Part shown: positions 10,275 to 19,444 of the stretch, one piece after another | Layout: the number at the start of each line of letters is the position of its first letter | Position numbering within the stretch: position 1 is the stretch's first letter | Assembly (NCBI GenBank): GCA_025352695.1 | Contig: JANXSK010000027.1 | Location: forward strand, 101,627-165,626 | Source of the DNA: Ferruginibacter sp. | Lineage (GTDB): Bacteria; Bacteroidota; Bacteroidia; Chitinophagales; Chitinophagaceae | DNA: 64,000 nucleotides | Direction: 5' to 3' | The notes under the pieces: model-generated | Database searches by the model: none | The model's input: only the letters and a program-made list of their open reading frames with translations | What the model was told of the DNA's origin: nothing | Translations under genes and position numbers: made by a program

Positions 10275-10831
10275 ATTTAACCATATTAATTACAAACTAA
10301 TAAAATGAGATATTTTTTCTTTTTAAAGCACACTTATATATCTGCGAAAATGATGCCTCTATTGGATTGGTAGTAAGAAGAATTATTACAAAATATTGAT
10401 AAGAAAGAGATTGTGCATAAATGAACACAATAAAAATGAACTTGCTAAATAAAAGAATAAGATGGTACAAAATTTGGTAATATTATTTCAGTATAGTTAC
10501 TTATATAAAAAGTATTTTTATGGTAATAAGTATTTAAAATTCAATAAAAAAACAATTGGGTTATGTTGAATTTACCCATTAAAAATCCTGATAAAAAAAG
10601 GCAGGATAATAAAAATTACGATTAAGATTCCCGTTAAAACTTTTCTGAAAAAAAGCACTCAACAACTCCATATATATCAAAAGCCGACCTATAATATAGA
10701 TCGGTTTTTACTTTTATGGTAGCGAAAAAATGAGGAGCGACAATTGTTCAAAAAATTTAAGCTTATTCTGCAAAAGTTTTAAATGATTGATTAAATAAAA
10801 GTTTAGGTTTCTATAATCGCTAGTCGTTTCA
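10275..10831. other. gene-poor stretch
   Basis: About 560 bases with no frame that reads as a protein on either strand. It is strongly AT-rich. The only structure recognised is the hairpin annotated separately at 10684-10709. Confidence 0.5.
10684..10709. terminator. hairpin terminator
   Basis: Ten-base arms (CCGACCTATA / TATAGATCGG, one mismatch) are followed by TTTTT on the plus strand. On the minus strand the hairpin is followed by CTTTTGAT. It lies 123 bases past the stop of the minus-strand gene at 10832-11107, so it may end that transcript. No plus-strand gene feeds into it. Confidence 0.55.
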
Positions 10832-11107
10832 TTAATATTGCTTTGTTTCAAGCTCATCAATATCATCCGGTAATGTTAAAAAATTATCTTCGTCAATCAA
10901 GCTATCTGCAGCTGCTGAATTTAATGCGTTTGCTTCCGTACCAGGCTTATCCGACTCTAATGCAACCAACTCTTTAGCAGTTATTTCATTCTCCTCGTCA
11001 TCTATATCTATAATGTCATCTCCGTCTGCAGAAGCCGCAAATTCCATTGTGTCATGCTTCAAATCCGGGTGTATTGGTTCGGGATAATTTAACTTATTTT
11101 TTTTCAT
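10832..11107 (-). CDS. acidic hypothetical protein
   Basis: A 91-residue protein, starting at the ATG that gives MKKNKLNYPEPIHPDLKH. It is very acidic, with a run of Asp/Glu around residues 28-41 (DGDDIIDIDDEENE) and a further acidic C-terminus (LIDEDNFLTLPDDIDELE). It has no cysteine, signal peptide or membrane segment and is probably largely disordered. Similar short acidic proteins are common as lineage-specific genes in Bacteroidota. No function can be assigned. An ATG 12 codons upstream adds a hydrophobic stretch and is less likely. Confidence 0.5.
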   Translation of the reverse strand: MKKNKLNYPEPIHPDLKHDTMEFAASADGDDIIDIDDEENEITAKELVALESDKPGTEANALNSAAADSLIDEDNFLTLPDDIDELETKQY

Positions 11108-11422
11108 AAAATGTAGGTAAATTTTATTAAAAAATCTGATCAAAAAAATAATTTTTTAACCGCTAATAAAGTTACAGTAATATTACAGCTAACAGTAAAA
11201 ATTTATTACCTTCTTTCAAAAAAAGAATTCAATTTTATAAATCATTTAATTTTTATCTTTCTTGCCGAGTAAGCTACCGTGTTTAAATTGTCCCTGCATA
11301 TATTAGGTTATTAAATTATTTAGAAATAATATTCATTGCAAATGGCGTAATATAAAATGTACTAAATACAAAAGTGTACCATTGGTGGCTAGTATCATAT
11401 TTATTTTACTTAAAATTAGTTT

Positions 11423-12222
11423 ATGAGCAAAGCAGATTATACAGCAAAAAAAATAATCGACTCCATCACAATTGATGGCAACATACACAAAGAATTTGGC
11501 AAACTAGTAACTGGAGTAAACGCTTTGTGGATATGGTTACCGGTGATGCAGGAATGTACAATACGCAGACTTCACTGCTATGGAATGATAAACATTTATA
11601 CATTGCCTTTACAGTAGAAGAGCCTTTTGTAGAAGCCAAGCTTACTGAAAGAGATAGCATCATTTTTTTAGAAAATGATTTGGAGGTATTTATTGATGGT
11701 AAAGATTGTTATTATGAGCTGGAAGTAAATGCAGTAAATACCTTGTACGAAGTATTATTTATCTGGAAAGATGCGTATAAAAAAAACGGCAAATTCGACA
11801 TCCCACAGTTTGATGTACACCAGCCGCATGCCTATACTTTTGGCGGCGATTACGATCGCATTGGTGCCAGTTTTTGGAAGGGTACACATCCCAGAGGAAT
11901 ACGCTGGGCCTTTACCAATTTTGACATGCCGGGTTTACAAACTGCGGTTAAGATATATGGCACTTTGAATGATAATAGCGACATTGATAAAGGTTGGAGT
12001 GTAGAAATTGCGATACCTTGGAACAGCCTGCATTTGCTTTCCGGTGGCAGATCTATCCCTCCAAAAAATGGTGATATATGGAATATGTTTTTAGGTAGGT
12101 TTCAAAAACTAATGGTGAATGGAAAAGAGGTAACACCGCACCCTGCTATGGCTTTAAACAAACATGGTATTTATGATACCCACTTAACAGAAAAATGGAG
12201 TAGGATTCAATTTTTTTTGTAA
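11423..12222 (+). pseudogene. frameshifted CBM9-like carbohydrate-binding gene
   Basis: The N-terminal piece from 11423 (KIIDSITIDGNIHKE) and the larger piece in another frame (WSKRFVDMVTGDAG, LLWNDKHLYIAFTVEEPFVEA, ENDLEVFIDG, WSVEIAIPW, WNMFLGRFQK) together make a full carbohydrate-binding family 9-like domain protein of about 266 residues. The frame changes near 11505-11520, and a single-base indel there would restore it. No signal peptide is seen. Such proteins bind or process sugars in Bacteroidota, but the ligand is unknown. The rest of the frame is undamaged, so this is either a recent mutation or a sequence error. Confidence 0.75.
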
Positions 12223-12389
12223 AAAAAAATAACATTACAAATCTGGTTTGGTGCTAAAAAATGTTTTTGAGGAAGAAATTATTTTACGAAACAAACAGCT
12301 TTTATTTACGATAATATACATATCTGTAATGTTCGGCCACATTTATATTTTTCTAATTATCTGGTCTATCACGCTAAATGTTGATAGCA

Positions 12390-12653
12390 TCAGTAACGAA
12401 AATGATTATTTGAAACTTGTGTGCTTTTAGCGGTTTTACCAGGTGCGATAAAACCTTCGTCCAATTTGCCTTCACCCAAATCTGCTTCAGTATAAATATA
12501 CTTGGCTCGTTTGCTGACAAAAACTGTAACCATTTTCTTATTTACTTTTAAAATAGCAAGATTGGGGTTCTTTTTCAAAATAGTGATTTTAATAAAATAT
12601 ATTAAAATCATGCCAGCCGTGTTCAATATTATTTTATACGAAACAACTTTCAT
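12390..12653 (-). CDS. doubtful small hypothetical protein
   Basis: An 87-codon frame whose first third is a hydrophobic stretch (AGMILIYFIKITIL), followed by a polar part containing SKRAKYIYTEADLGEGKLDEGF and APGKTAKS that reads more like protein than the surroundings. No family is recognised. The start is uncertain: a second ATG lies 40 codons in, before VTVFVSKRAKY. It sits in a 560-base gap between the CBM9-like remnant and the trans-sulfuration gene, which holds nothing else recognisable. Confidence 0.22.
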   Translation of the reverse strand: MKVVSYKIILNTAGMILIYFIKITILKKNPNLAILKVNKKMVTVFVSKRAKYIYTEADLGEGKLDEGFIAPGKTAKSTQVSNNHFRY

Positions 12654-12785
12654 TATGGGAAATTACGAAAGGAGATAGTGAAATTTTTTCTACAATAACG
12701 GCATAATTAAAAGTTTGTATGAGCCCCAATTAGCTGTATTTAAAACAATTTATTTAATAAGCTAAAATAGATGAGGCTAATAAAT

Positions 12786-14015
12786 TTACACTTCAAGTGC
12801 TTGTGTAAGATCCGTTAATATGTCTGCTATATTTTCTATCCCAACACTCATTCTTATCAATCCGTCTGTTATGCCAAACTTATGCCTGTCTTCAATACTT
12901 ACACCTTTGTGGCTCATGCTTGCCGGATGGGATATCAATGTATCTACAGTGCCAAGCGAAATAGCTCTTACGCAGAGTTGTAATTTATCAATAAATTTTT
13001 TACCTGCTTCCAGTCCCCCCTTTACTTCAAAGCTCAATAAGGGGCCAGGATGTTTCATTTGTTTTAAACTAATTGCATAATCAGGATGCGATGGCAAGCC
13101 AACATAATTAACCTGCGCAATTGCAGGATGCTTATTTAAATAAGCTGCTACTAAAAAGGCATTGCTGCAATGGCGTTCCATTCGTAATTCCAGCGTTTTC
13201 ATTCCATTAATTAGTAAAAATGCATCAAAGGCATTGCTGTTACCGCCAAGTAAAACCTGCCATTTCCAAACTTTTGTTTTCATCAATTGAATATCTTTAC
13301 CCACCAACACTCCACCAATAGAAGTGCCATGGCCATTTAGAAATTTAGTAGTGCTATGTACAACAAAATCAACTGCATATTTAAACGGTTGTTGCAGGTA
13401 AGGCGTTGCAAAAGTATTGTCTACTGAAACAATCAACCCATATGCTTTGGCGATAGCTGCTACTGCTGCAATATCCACACATTGAATAGTGGGGTTAGCA
13501 GGCGTTTCGATATGTACCAATTTAATAGCAGGATTATTTTTAATTGCGCTTGCTGTTTCTTCCAGGTTTCTTAAATCAGCAATGATGGTATGAATGCCTG
13601 CTTCTGCCAGTACTTTTAAAAACAATTCGTATGTGCCTCCATACAATGAATAATGTGATAATACTGCATCACCAGCTTTAAGATTACTCATAAAAAGTGT
13701 TGTTAAAGCTGCTTGTCCACTGGAATGCAGAAAGGCTTTTAACTGAAGTGGTTCGCCGTTATCATCGGTAATACCAAAAGCCTCCAACGCTTCGATGGTT
13801 TTTTCTGCTGCAGTAAAAGTTGGATTTCCCCAACGGCTATAAATTCTACTTTTATCTTCTCCCGCAAAACGTTCCATTCCTTGTTGCGCAGTATCAAAAG
13901 TAAAAGTAGAGGTAGCGTAAATAGGTGTCAGATGAGCATACTCCGCATTGTCATGGCCAGCACTATGCAATACCACCGAACCAATACCGGTGAACGGAAA
14001 TTTTTTATCAGGCAT
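12786..14015 (-). CDS. trans-sulfuration PLP enzyme (cystathionine gamma-synthase/methionine gamma-lyase type)
   Basis: A 409-residue member of the Cys/Met metabolism PLP-dependent family. The PLP lysine lies in VVHSTTKFLNGHG at about residue 220. Upstream are the family motifs YSRWGNPT, SSGQAAL and SHYSLYGGTY (PLP phosphate and ring contacts) and VDNTFATPYLQQP. The C-terminal substrate-carboxylate arginine lies in GLIRMSVGIE. It acts in methionine/cysteine interconversion. The sequence does not separate cystathionine synthase or lyase from methionine gamma-lyase or O-acetylhomoserine sulfhydrylase. It is monocistronic, and no SAM riboswitch is recognised upstream. Confidence 0.88.
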   Translation of the reverse strand: MPDKKFPFTGIGSVVLHSAGHDNAEYAHLTPIYATSTFTFDTAQQGMERFAGEDKSRIYSRWGNPTFTAAEKTIEALEAFGITDDNGEPLQLKAFLHSSGQAALTTLFMSNLKAGDAVLSHYSLYGGTYELFLKVLAEAGIHTIIADLRNLEETASAIKNNPAIKLVHIETPANPTIQCVDIAAVAAIAKAYGLIVSVDNTFATPYLQQPFKYAVDFVVHSTTKFLNGHGTSIGGVLVGKDIQLMKTKVWKWQVLLGGNSNAFDAFLLINGMKTLELRMERHCSNAFLVAAYLNKHPAIAQVNYVGLPSHPDYAISLKQMKHPGPLLSFEVKGGLEAGKKFIDKLQLCVRAISLGTVDTLISHPASMSHKGVSIEDRHKFGITDGLIRMSVGIENIADILTDLTQALEV

Positions 14016-14188
14016 AAAATTTATTTATCGTAAAAGTATTTTGTAAAATTATCAAATCCGTTTAAAGGAATCAAATTTAATCGTGTAAAGGCAAATATCT
14101 TGCACATTTTTTTACGCGTATTTTTAACAGTTAAATTACCTTATTTAAATTTAAAACCCTGTTTTTTATAACCCATTAAAGCCCTTCT

Positions 14189-14957
14189 TTGCTAATTTGC
14201 ATTTTCATCGTTGGCTATCTATTAAAAAGGGTTAGATTAGTCGCACAAAATTCGATATATAGTAAAAAATATTTTATCCATGATGGCCAGCAGCAGATTG
14301 GCCCTTTTTCGGCGGCAGAATTAATAGAAAGAGGAATCGCAAGCTGTACACCGGTTTTTACTGCTGGCTTAGGTCGTTATGTAATCGCTTCTGAAATCCC
14401 TATGTTGATTGAGGCTTTCACCAATAAATTAGATGGATTTAAAAAAGCAACTGCTGTAGTTTCTATTAAGGAAATAAAAAGAGACAATAAGCCATTTTCA
14501 AAAAAATGGGATGAGTAGTACTCTTATTGGAAGTAATTATTCTTCTTTTTGGATTCTATAAAATGCACGTAGTTATAACAGATGTACCACTAGCTAAACC
14601 TGTAATGAAAGTTCAGGTTAAACAGGGTGTTGCACTTTTAAAAATAGCGCTCGCAGAAAAAGAATCTGCCTATCCATTGCAATACCTTGCGGGACATGGC
14701 AAGATGTATAAAAATCTTTAAGGTAAAAAAATTATTCGAGGCATTATTAATAACATGCCGGCAATTGCCAGTTTTAAAATATATAAAGGGCAGTAATTTT
14801 TTTATCTGCAAATGAAACTGAATTACAAACCCAGCAATTTATTTTAAACGATTTTGTAACTCCCAATAATAAAATTTCTTTTAGAAATGTATTTATTGCC
14901 CCAGCTGAAACAGCGAGGTTCAAGTTAAAGATACTATCGGCTAGTGCTATACCTTAA
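14189..14957 (+). pseudogene. decayed GYF-domain membrane protein
   Basis: A GYF_2-type domain (KYFIHDGQQQIGPFSAAELI, then a hydrophobic/Trp-poor end, IASEIPMLIEAF) is followed by broken pieces of what looks like the same protein: a hydrophobic segment near 14527, then ESAYPLQYLAGHGKMYKNL interrupted by TAA at 14719, then KKIIRGIINNMPAIASFK, and after another frame change ETELQTQQFILNDFVTPNN and FIAPAETARFKLKI ending at 14957. The last part resembles the FxLYD-like C-terminal domain of Bacteroidota GYF proteins. No ATG lies near the domain start; only a TTG at 14189 is available. Function of the family is unknown. Confidence 0.55.
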
Positions 14958-14985
14958 AACTATTCAAATAAATTTTTTATAAAAA

Positions 14986-16275
14986 TTATTTACTGGCAGT
15001 TTTATAAATAATGCCATCTTTCATTACCCATTTAACATCGCTTAGTATTTGTATATTTTTTAAAGGATCACTTTTAACAGCAATTATATCTGCCAGGTTT
15101 CCTGCTTTCAACTCTCCCAACAATGGCTGGACTAACAGATCAGCTGCATTAATGGTGGCAGTTTGTACTGCTTGTAAAGGAGTGTAACCATATTGTACCA
15201 TAAACTCAAAATCTTTAGCCTCGGGTAGGTTCCAGTCGTAACCGCCAATATCTGTTCCATAGGCAATTTTTACGCCTGCGTTCATCGCTTTTTTAAACAG
15301 GGCAGGTTCTGATTCTGCAAAAAATTTATTAATCGAACTACCTGCTTTTGCACGGCCATCAGCTACATAATCGTTTACATAAATAGTTGGGCACCAGTAC
15401 ACTTTCTTTTGAACCATCAGGGCCATACATTCTTCATCCATACCAAAGCCATGCTCAATTGAGGAAGCGCCTGCATTGATTGCCGCAATAATACCGTCTC
15501 TTGTAACGGCATGGGCAGCTAACTTTCTATGGCTGCGAATTACTTCATCGCCAATGGCTGTAATTTCTTCTGTAGTAAAATTAGGACTGCTTCTGTAACT
15601 GCCATCCGCAAGTTTATAATATCCCCTATCTGCATAAATTTTTATCCAGTCTGCGCCATGCGCTATTTGTTCTCTCACGGCTCTGCGGCCTTCATCTGCA
15701 CCAGTTATTTCCTGTAGCCCTTTGGGCAAAGTTAGTTCCCATGCGTACTCTTTTTCACTGATAGGATAATGACCTGTTGTATTTATAGCAAGTGTTGCTA
15801 CAAACATTCTAGGGCCAGGTACTACTTTATTATTGATGGCCTTTTTCAGATCAACATCTGCAAAGCCAGCACCTTCTGTACCTAAGTCACGGATGGTGGT
15901 AAATCCATTTTGTAAAGCGATAGCACTACTGCGTACTGCCCTGATAGCACGATAGGGTATGGATTCTTTCAGCAGTTGAACATCATAATCTTCAGAAGTA
16001 ATATCACCCTGTAATAACACATGCGTATGGCAGTCAATAAGCCCGGGCAATATGGTATAGGCAGAAAGATCAATTACGGTATCTGCCTTTATTTTTGCAA
16101 TAGCGCCAGCAGGTAAAATAGTTTCAATCGCATTGCCTTTAATAATAATTTCAACATGCTGCGCCAATTGTCCTGTACGTACATCCAATACCTGCCCACA
16201 TTTTAGTAGAGTTATTTTTTGAGCACACACAGTTCCCATAAAAAAAATAGCCAATAAACAAAGTACCAATCTCAT
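14986..16275 (-). CDS. secreted amidohydrolase family protein
   Basis: A 429-residue metal-dependent hydrolase with a signal peptide (residues 1-18, ending VCAQ), thus periplasmic or secreted. The amidohydrolase metal ligands are visible in order: DCHTHV near residue 82, the lysine in DWIKIYADRG near 212, histidines in LAAHAVT and SIEHGFG, and the aspartate in YGTDIGG near 344. The closest character is the imidazolonepropionase-like/Xaa-Pro dipeptidase group of amidohydrolases common in Bacteroidota. The substrate is not known. It is divergent from the YncE/phosphatase fusion, with 339 bases between the two starts. Confidence 0.85.
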   Translation of the reverse strand: MRLVLCLLAIFFMGTVCAQKITLLKCGQVLDVRTGQLAQHVEIIIKGNAIETILPAGAIAKIKADTVIDLSAYTILPGLIDCHTHVLLQGDITSEDYDVQLLKESIPYRAIRAVRSSAIALQNGFTTIRDLGTEGAGFADVDLKKAINNKVVPGPRMFVATLAINTTGHYPISEKEYAWELTLPKGLQEITGADEGRRAVREQIAHGADWIKIYADRGYYKLADGSYRSSPNFTTEEITAIGDEVIRSHRKLAAHAVTRDGIIAAINAGASSIEHGFGMDEECMALMVQKKVYWCPTIYVNDYVADGRAKAGSSINKFFAESEPALFKKAMNAGVKIAYGTDIGGYDWNLPEAKDFEFMVQYGYTPLQAVQTATINAADLLVQPLLGELKAGNLADIIAVKSDPLKNIQILSDVKWVMKDGIIYKTASK

Positions 16276-16276
16276 A

Positions 16277-16305
16277 GTTGTAGTTTTAGAATCTTAAAAT
16301 ACAAC
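16277..16305. promoter_or_regulatory. imperfect palindrome upstream of amidohydrolase
   Basis: GTTGTAGTTTTAG faces TTAAAATACAAC across a few bases, giving arms that pair with one slip. It begins one base upstream of the amidohydrolase start codon, so it could be an operator or an mRNA hairpin over the ribosome-binding region. The rest of the 339-base divergent gap (16276-16614) shows nothing recognisable. Confidence 0.3.
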
Positions 16306-16614
16306 TTTACTACGAGCTGCAAACAATTACAACTAGTAAAATAATATAATTTATTAGTTTTTTTCCACAAAACACTTGCGAGCAACAATAAAAAGTAATT
16401 AGCCTTATTAAGATAATACCCTCTCTAAAATAATAAGTTCCTCACTTGCTAAGCGTCTTGTTCATAAAAGGAAAAACAAAAACTGGGAGATATAAATTTT
16501 ATTAAAAAAGATGGTAATAAGTCAGCCGAAAGCATTTCTTCTTTATAACTTAATATATCTATCAGTTATAGCCCAAGGGTATTTTGTACCTTTATTGCTC
16601 ATCAATTTGATATT

Positions 16615-19020
16615 ATGAAAAAACTTTCCATCTGTTTTGTTACCCTCTTTTTATTTACTATTAGCCATGCACAACAAACAGTTACCCTGCCCAATGGCTG
16701 GCAACTATCTCCTGCCGGTAAAAGTTTACGTTTGGGCGATCTGCCCCTTAACATAGCCGTTAGTAAAAGCAAAAAGTTAATGGCCGTTACTAACAACGGG
16801 CAAAGCACACAAAGTCTTCAGTTAATTGATGTGCAAAAAGAAAAAATTTTAGATGACATTGTAATTGCTAAAAGCTGGCTAGGACTGCAATTCAGCAGCG
16901 ATGAAAAATATTTGTATGCCAGCGGTGGCAACGATAACTGGATTCTTCAATATACCATTGTAAAAAATAAACTGCTTTTAACAGATAGTATTTCGTTGGG
17001 TGCAAAATGGCCTAATAAAATTTCTCCGGCCGGGATTGCCATAGATGATGCAAAACATTTATTGTATGTGGTTACAAAAGATAACAATTCATTATACGTC
17101 ATCAATCTTACTACCAAAAAAATAGTACAGCAAATAAAACTTCCTGCAGAAGCTTATACCTGCTTACTATCGCCCAACAAAAAAGAACTTTATATTAGTT
17201 GCTGGGGATGCGATAAAGTATTAGTTTTTGATATACAAAAAAAGGTTATTCGTACAGAGATTACTGTTGGCGATAACCCAAATGATATTTGCAGTACCAA
17301 TGATGGAAAATATTTATTTGTAGCCAATGCCAACGATAACTCTGTAAGTGTAATTGATGTAAAAAATACCAAAGTTATAGAAACACTTTCTTCTTCTTTG
17401 TTTGCCGATGCACCGCCCGGAAGTACTACCAATGCAGTAGCATTAAGTACAGATGAAAAAACGCTTTACATTGCCAATGCAGATAATAATTGCTTAGCCG
17501 TTTTTGATGTTAGCAAACCTGGGTTTAGCCACTCGAAAGGTTTTATACCTGTTGGCTGGTACCCAACTTGTATAAAAGTAACAGGCAAAAAAATATGGGT
17601 AACCAATGGCAAAGGCTTTTCTTCTATGGCAAATCCTGGTGGGCCAAATCCTTCAAAGAAAAAGCGGGCAGTAGTTTTTCAGGGCAGTGATAAAACCACT
17701 AAAGTAAAAGAGCAATATATTGGCGGACTGTTTATCGGCACTATGAGCATTATTGACGAACCAACAGAAGAGCAACTTAGTACATATGCACAACAGGTTT
17801 ATCACAATACACCCTATACTAAAGACAAAGAATTGATAAGCAAGGGTGAAGCTGGCAATCCCATTCCACAAAAAATTGGTGACCCATCTCCCATTAAACA
17901 TGTGTTTTATATAGTAAAAGAAAACCGCACTTACGACCAGGTATTGGGTGATGTAAAGGAAGGTAATGGCGATACCAGCCTTGTTTTATTTGGCGAAAAA
18001 GTTACACCCAATCAACACAAACTTGTAAAGAATTTTGTGCTGATGGATAATTTTTATGTAGATGGTGAAGTTAGTGCCGATGGCCACAACTGGAGCCTGG
18101 GTGCCTATGCCACAGATTATCTTGAAAAAAACTGGGTAACTAGTTACGGCGGTCGTGGTGGCAGTTATGATGCAGAAGGCAATAGGAAAGTTGCCAACAA
18201 CAAAGGCGATTTTATCTGGGGTGCCTGCAAAAAAGCTGGTGTTAGTTACCGTACCTACGGAGAGTTTGCAGATGATTACAAGGCCAATATTCCCGTACTT
18301 GAAAATCATTTTTGCACTTACTATACCAGTTGGGATCAGCATGTAAGAGATACTACAAGAGTTGGTCAATGGAAAAGGGATTTCGACTCACTGATTGCCA
18401 TCAATGCATTGCCACAATTAAATACTTTTCGCTTAATAAACGACCACACTGAAGGTATGAGCAATGGCCGGCCAACCCCATTTGCGCATGTGGCCGATAA
18501 CGATCTTGCCGTGGGTATGTTTATCGACTACCTAAGTAAAAGTCCGGTTTGGAAAGAGAGTGTTGTTTTTGTGTTGGAAGACGATGCACAAAACGGACCC
18601 GATCATGTGGATGCACACAGAAGTCCCGTATACGTTGCAGGACCTTATGTAAAAAGAAATTTTGTAGACCATACCTCTTACACCACTAGTGGCGTATTGC
18701 GCACAATAGAATTAATTTTAAGCATTGCCCCAATGAGCCAGTATGATGCAGCCGCAACACCACTGTGGCGTTGCTTTACCGCCACACCCGATTTAACACC
18801 TTACACAGTATTACCTTCACAAATAGACCTAACAGAAAAAAACGTTGTGTGGAATGAACTCTCCGATAGATCTGCCGGCTTTGATTTAAGCAAAGAAGAT
18901 CGTGTGCCGGATATGGAATTTAGTGAAGTAATTTGGAAAGGTGTAAAAGGTCTGCTATCAACTATGCCTGCACCAAAACGTGCTGCCTTTATAAAAATAC
19001 CAACAAAAGAAGATGATTAA
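16615..19020 (+). CDS. YncE-like beta-propeller/alkaline-phosphatase-family fusion
   Basis: An 801-residue secreted protein (signal peptide residues 1-19, ending SHAQ). The first half is a seven-bladed YncE/YVTN-type propeller with repeated LYIANAD- and VFDV-type blade motifs. The second half, from about residue 420, is an alkaline-phosphatase-superfamily (phosphoesterase) domain: VFYIVKENRTYDQVLGD, DNFYVDGEVSADGHNW and EDDAQNGPDHVDAHRSP carry the expected metal-binding Asp and His residues. This domain fusion is a recognised Bacteroidota/Planctomycetota protein type; the substrate is unknown. Intact and followed by a good terminator. Confidence 0.85.
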   Translation: MKKLSICFVTLFLFTISHAQQTVTLPNGWQLSPAGKSLRLGDLPLNIAVSKSKKLMAVTNNGQSTQSLQLIDVQKEKILDDIVIAKSWLGLQFSSDEKYLYASGGNDNWILQYTIVKNKLLLTDSISLGAKWPNKISPAGIAIDDAKHLLYVVTKDNNSLYVINLTTKKIVQQIKLPAEAYTCLLSPNKKELYISCWGCDKVLVFDIQKKVIRTEITVGDNPNDICSTNDGKYLFVANANDNSVSVIDVKNTKVIETLSSSLFADAPPGSTTNAVALSTDEKTLYIANADNNCLAVFDVSKPGFSHSKGFIPVGWYPTCIKVTGKKIWVTNGKGFSSMANPGGPNPSKKKRAVVFQGSDKTTKVKEQYIGGLFIGTMSIIDEPTEEQLSTYAQQVYHNTPYTKDKELISKGEAGNPIPQKIGDPSPIKHVFYIVKENRTYDQVLGDVKEGNGDTSLVLFGEKVTPNQHKLVKNFVLMDNFYVDGEVSADGHNWSLGAYATDYLEKNWVTSYGGRGGSYDAEGNRKVANNKGDFIWGACKKAGVSYRTYGEFADDYKANIPVLENHFCTYYTSWDQHVRDTTRVGQWKRDFDSLIAINALPQLNTFRLINDHTEGMSNGRPTPFAHVADNDLAVGMFIDYLSKSPVWKESVVFVLEDDAQNGPDHVDAHRSPVYVAGPYVKRNFVDHTSYTTSGVLRTIELILSIAPMSQYDAAATPLWRCFTATPDLTPYTVLPSQIDLTEKNVVWNELSDRSAGFDLSKEDRVPDMEFSEVIWKGVKGLLSTMPAPKRAAFIKIPTKEDD

Positions 19021-19069
19021 ATAACAACGTAAAAAAGCTTTGAATTTCGTTTGCTAGTTTTTATTATTT

Positions 19070-19114
19070 AAAAGAGTCTATTAAACTGCTATCGGTTAGA
19101 TAGGCTCTTTTATT
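19070..19114 (+). terminator. rho-independent terminator after YncE/phosphatase gene
   Basis: Twelve-base arms (AAAAGAGTCTAT at 19070 and ATAGGCTCTTTT at 19100, one G-T pair) enclose an 18-base loop and run into TTTTATT. It lies 50 bases after the stop codon. From here to 19444 nothing else is recognised. Confidence 0.75.
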
Positions 19115-19444
19115 ATCAGCCTTTCTAAAAAACAGGCTTTACAAGCATCATAAAGAAAATTGAATACATAAAGATTTACTAACTAAATAACAATTAAAAA
19201 TTTGAGAGTATCCCTAGTAATTAAAGAAACAAAATAACCTTACTTACCAGAAGAAATTAAGGCCTTTCTCAACATTCAAAAGACTCCACTGTTACCTTCT
19301 TTTATAATCACAGCAACCGCTTGCAATCAAAATTATCTTAACCTATCCACCTGCTTTGTTAAAAGGCTTAATTTTACCAATGTGGATACAGTATTGTTAT
19401 TGTTGGTTCAGTAACCAACAACGCAGGCTGCTAAAATTTTAAAC

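Noticed and set aside
12248..12430. Open frame of 60 codons on the plus strand after the CBM9-like remnant
   Set aside because: Only a hydrophobic run in AT-rich sequence; no start context, family or conserved look.
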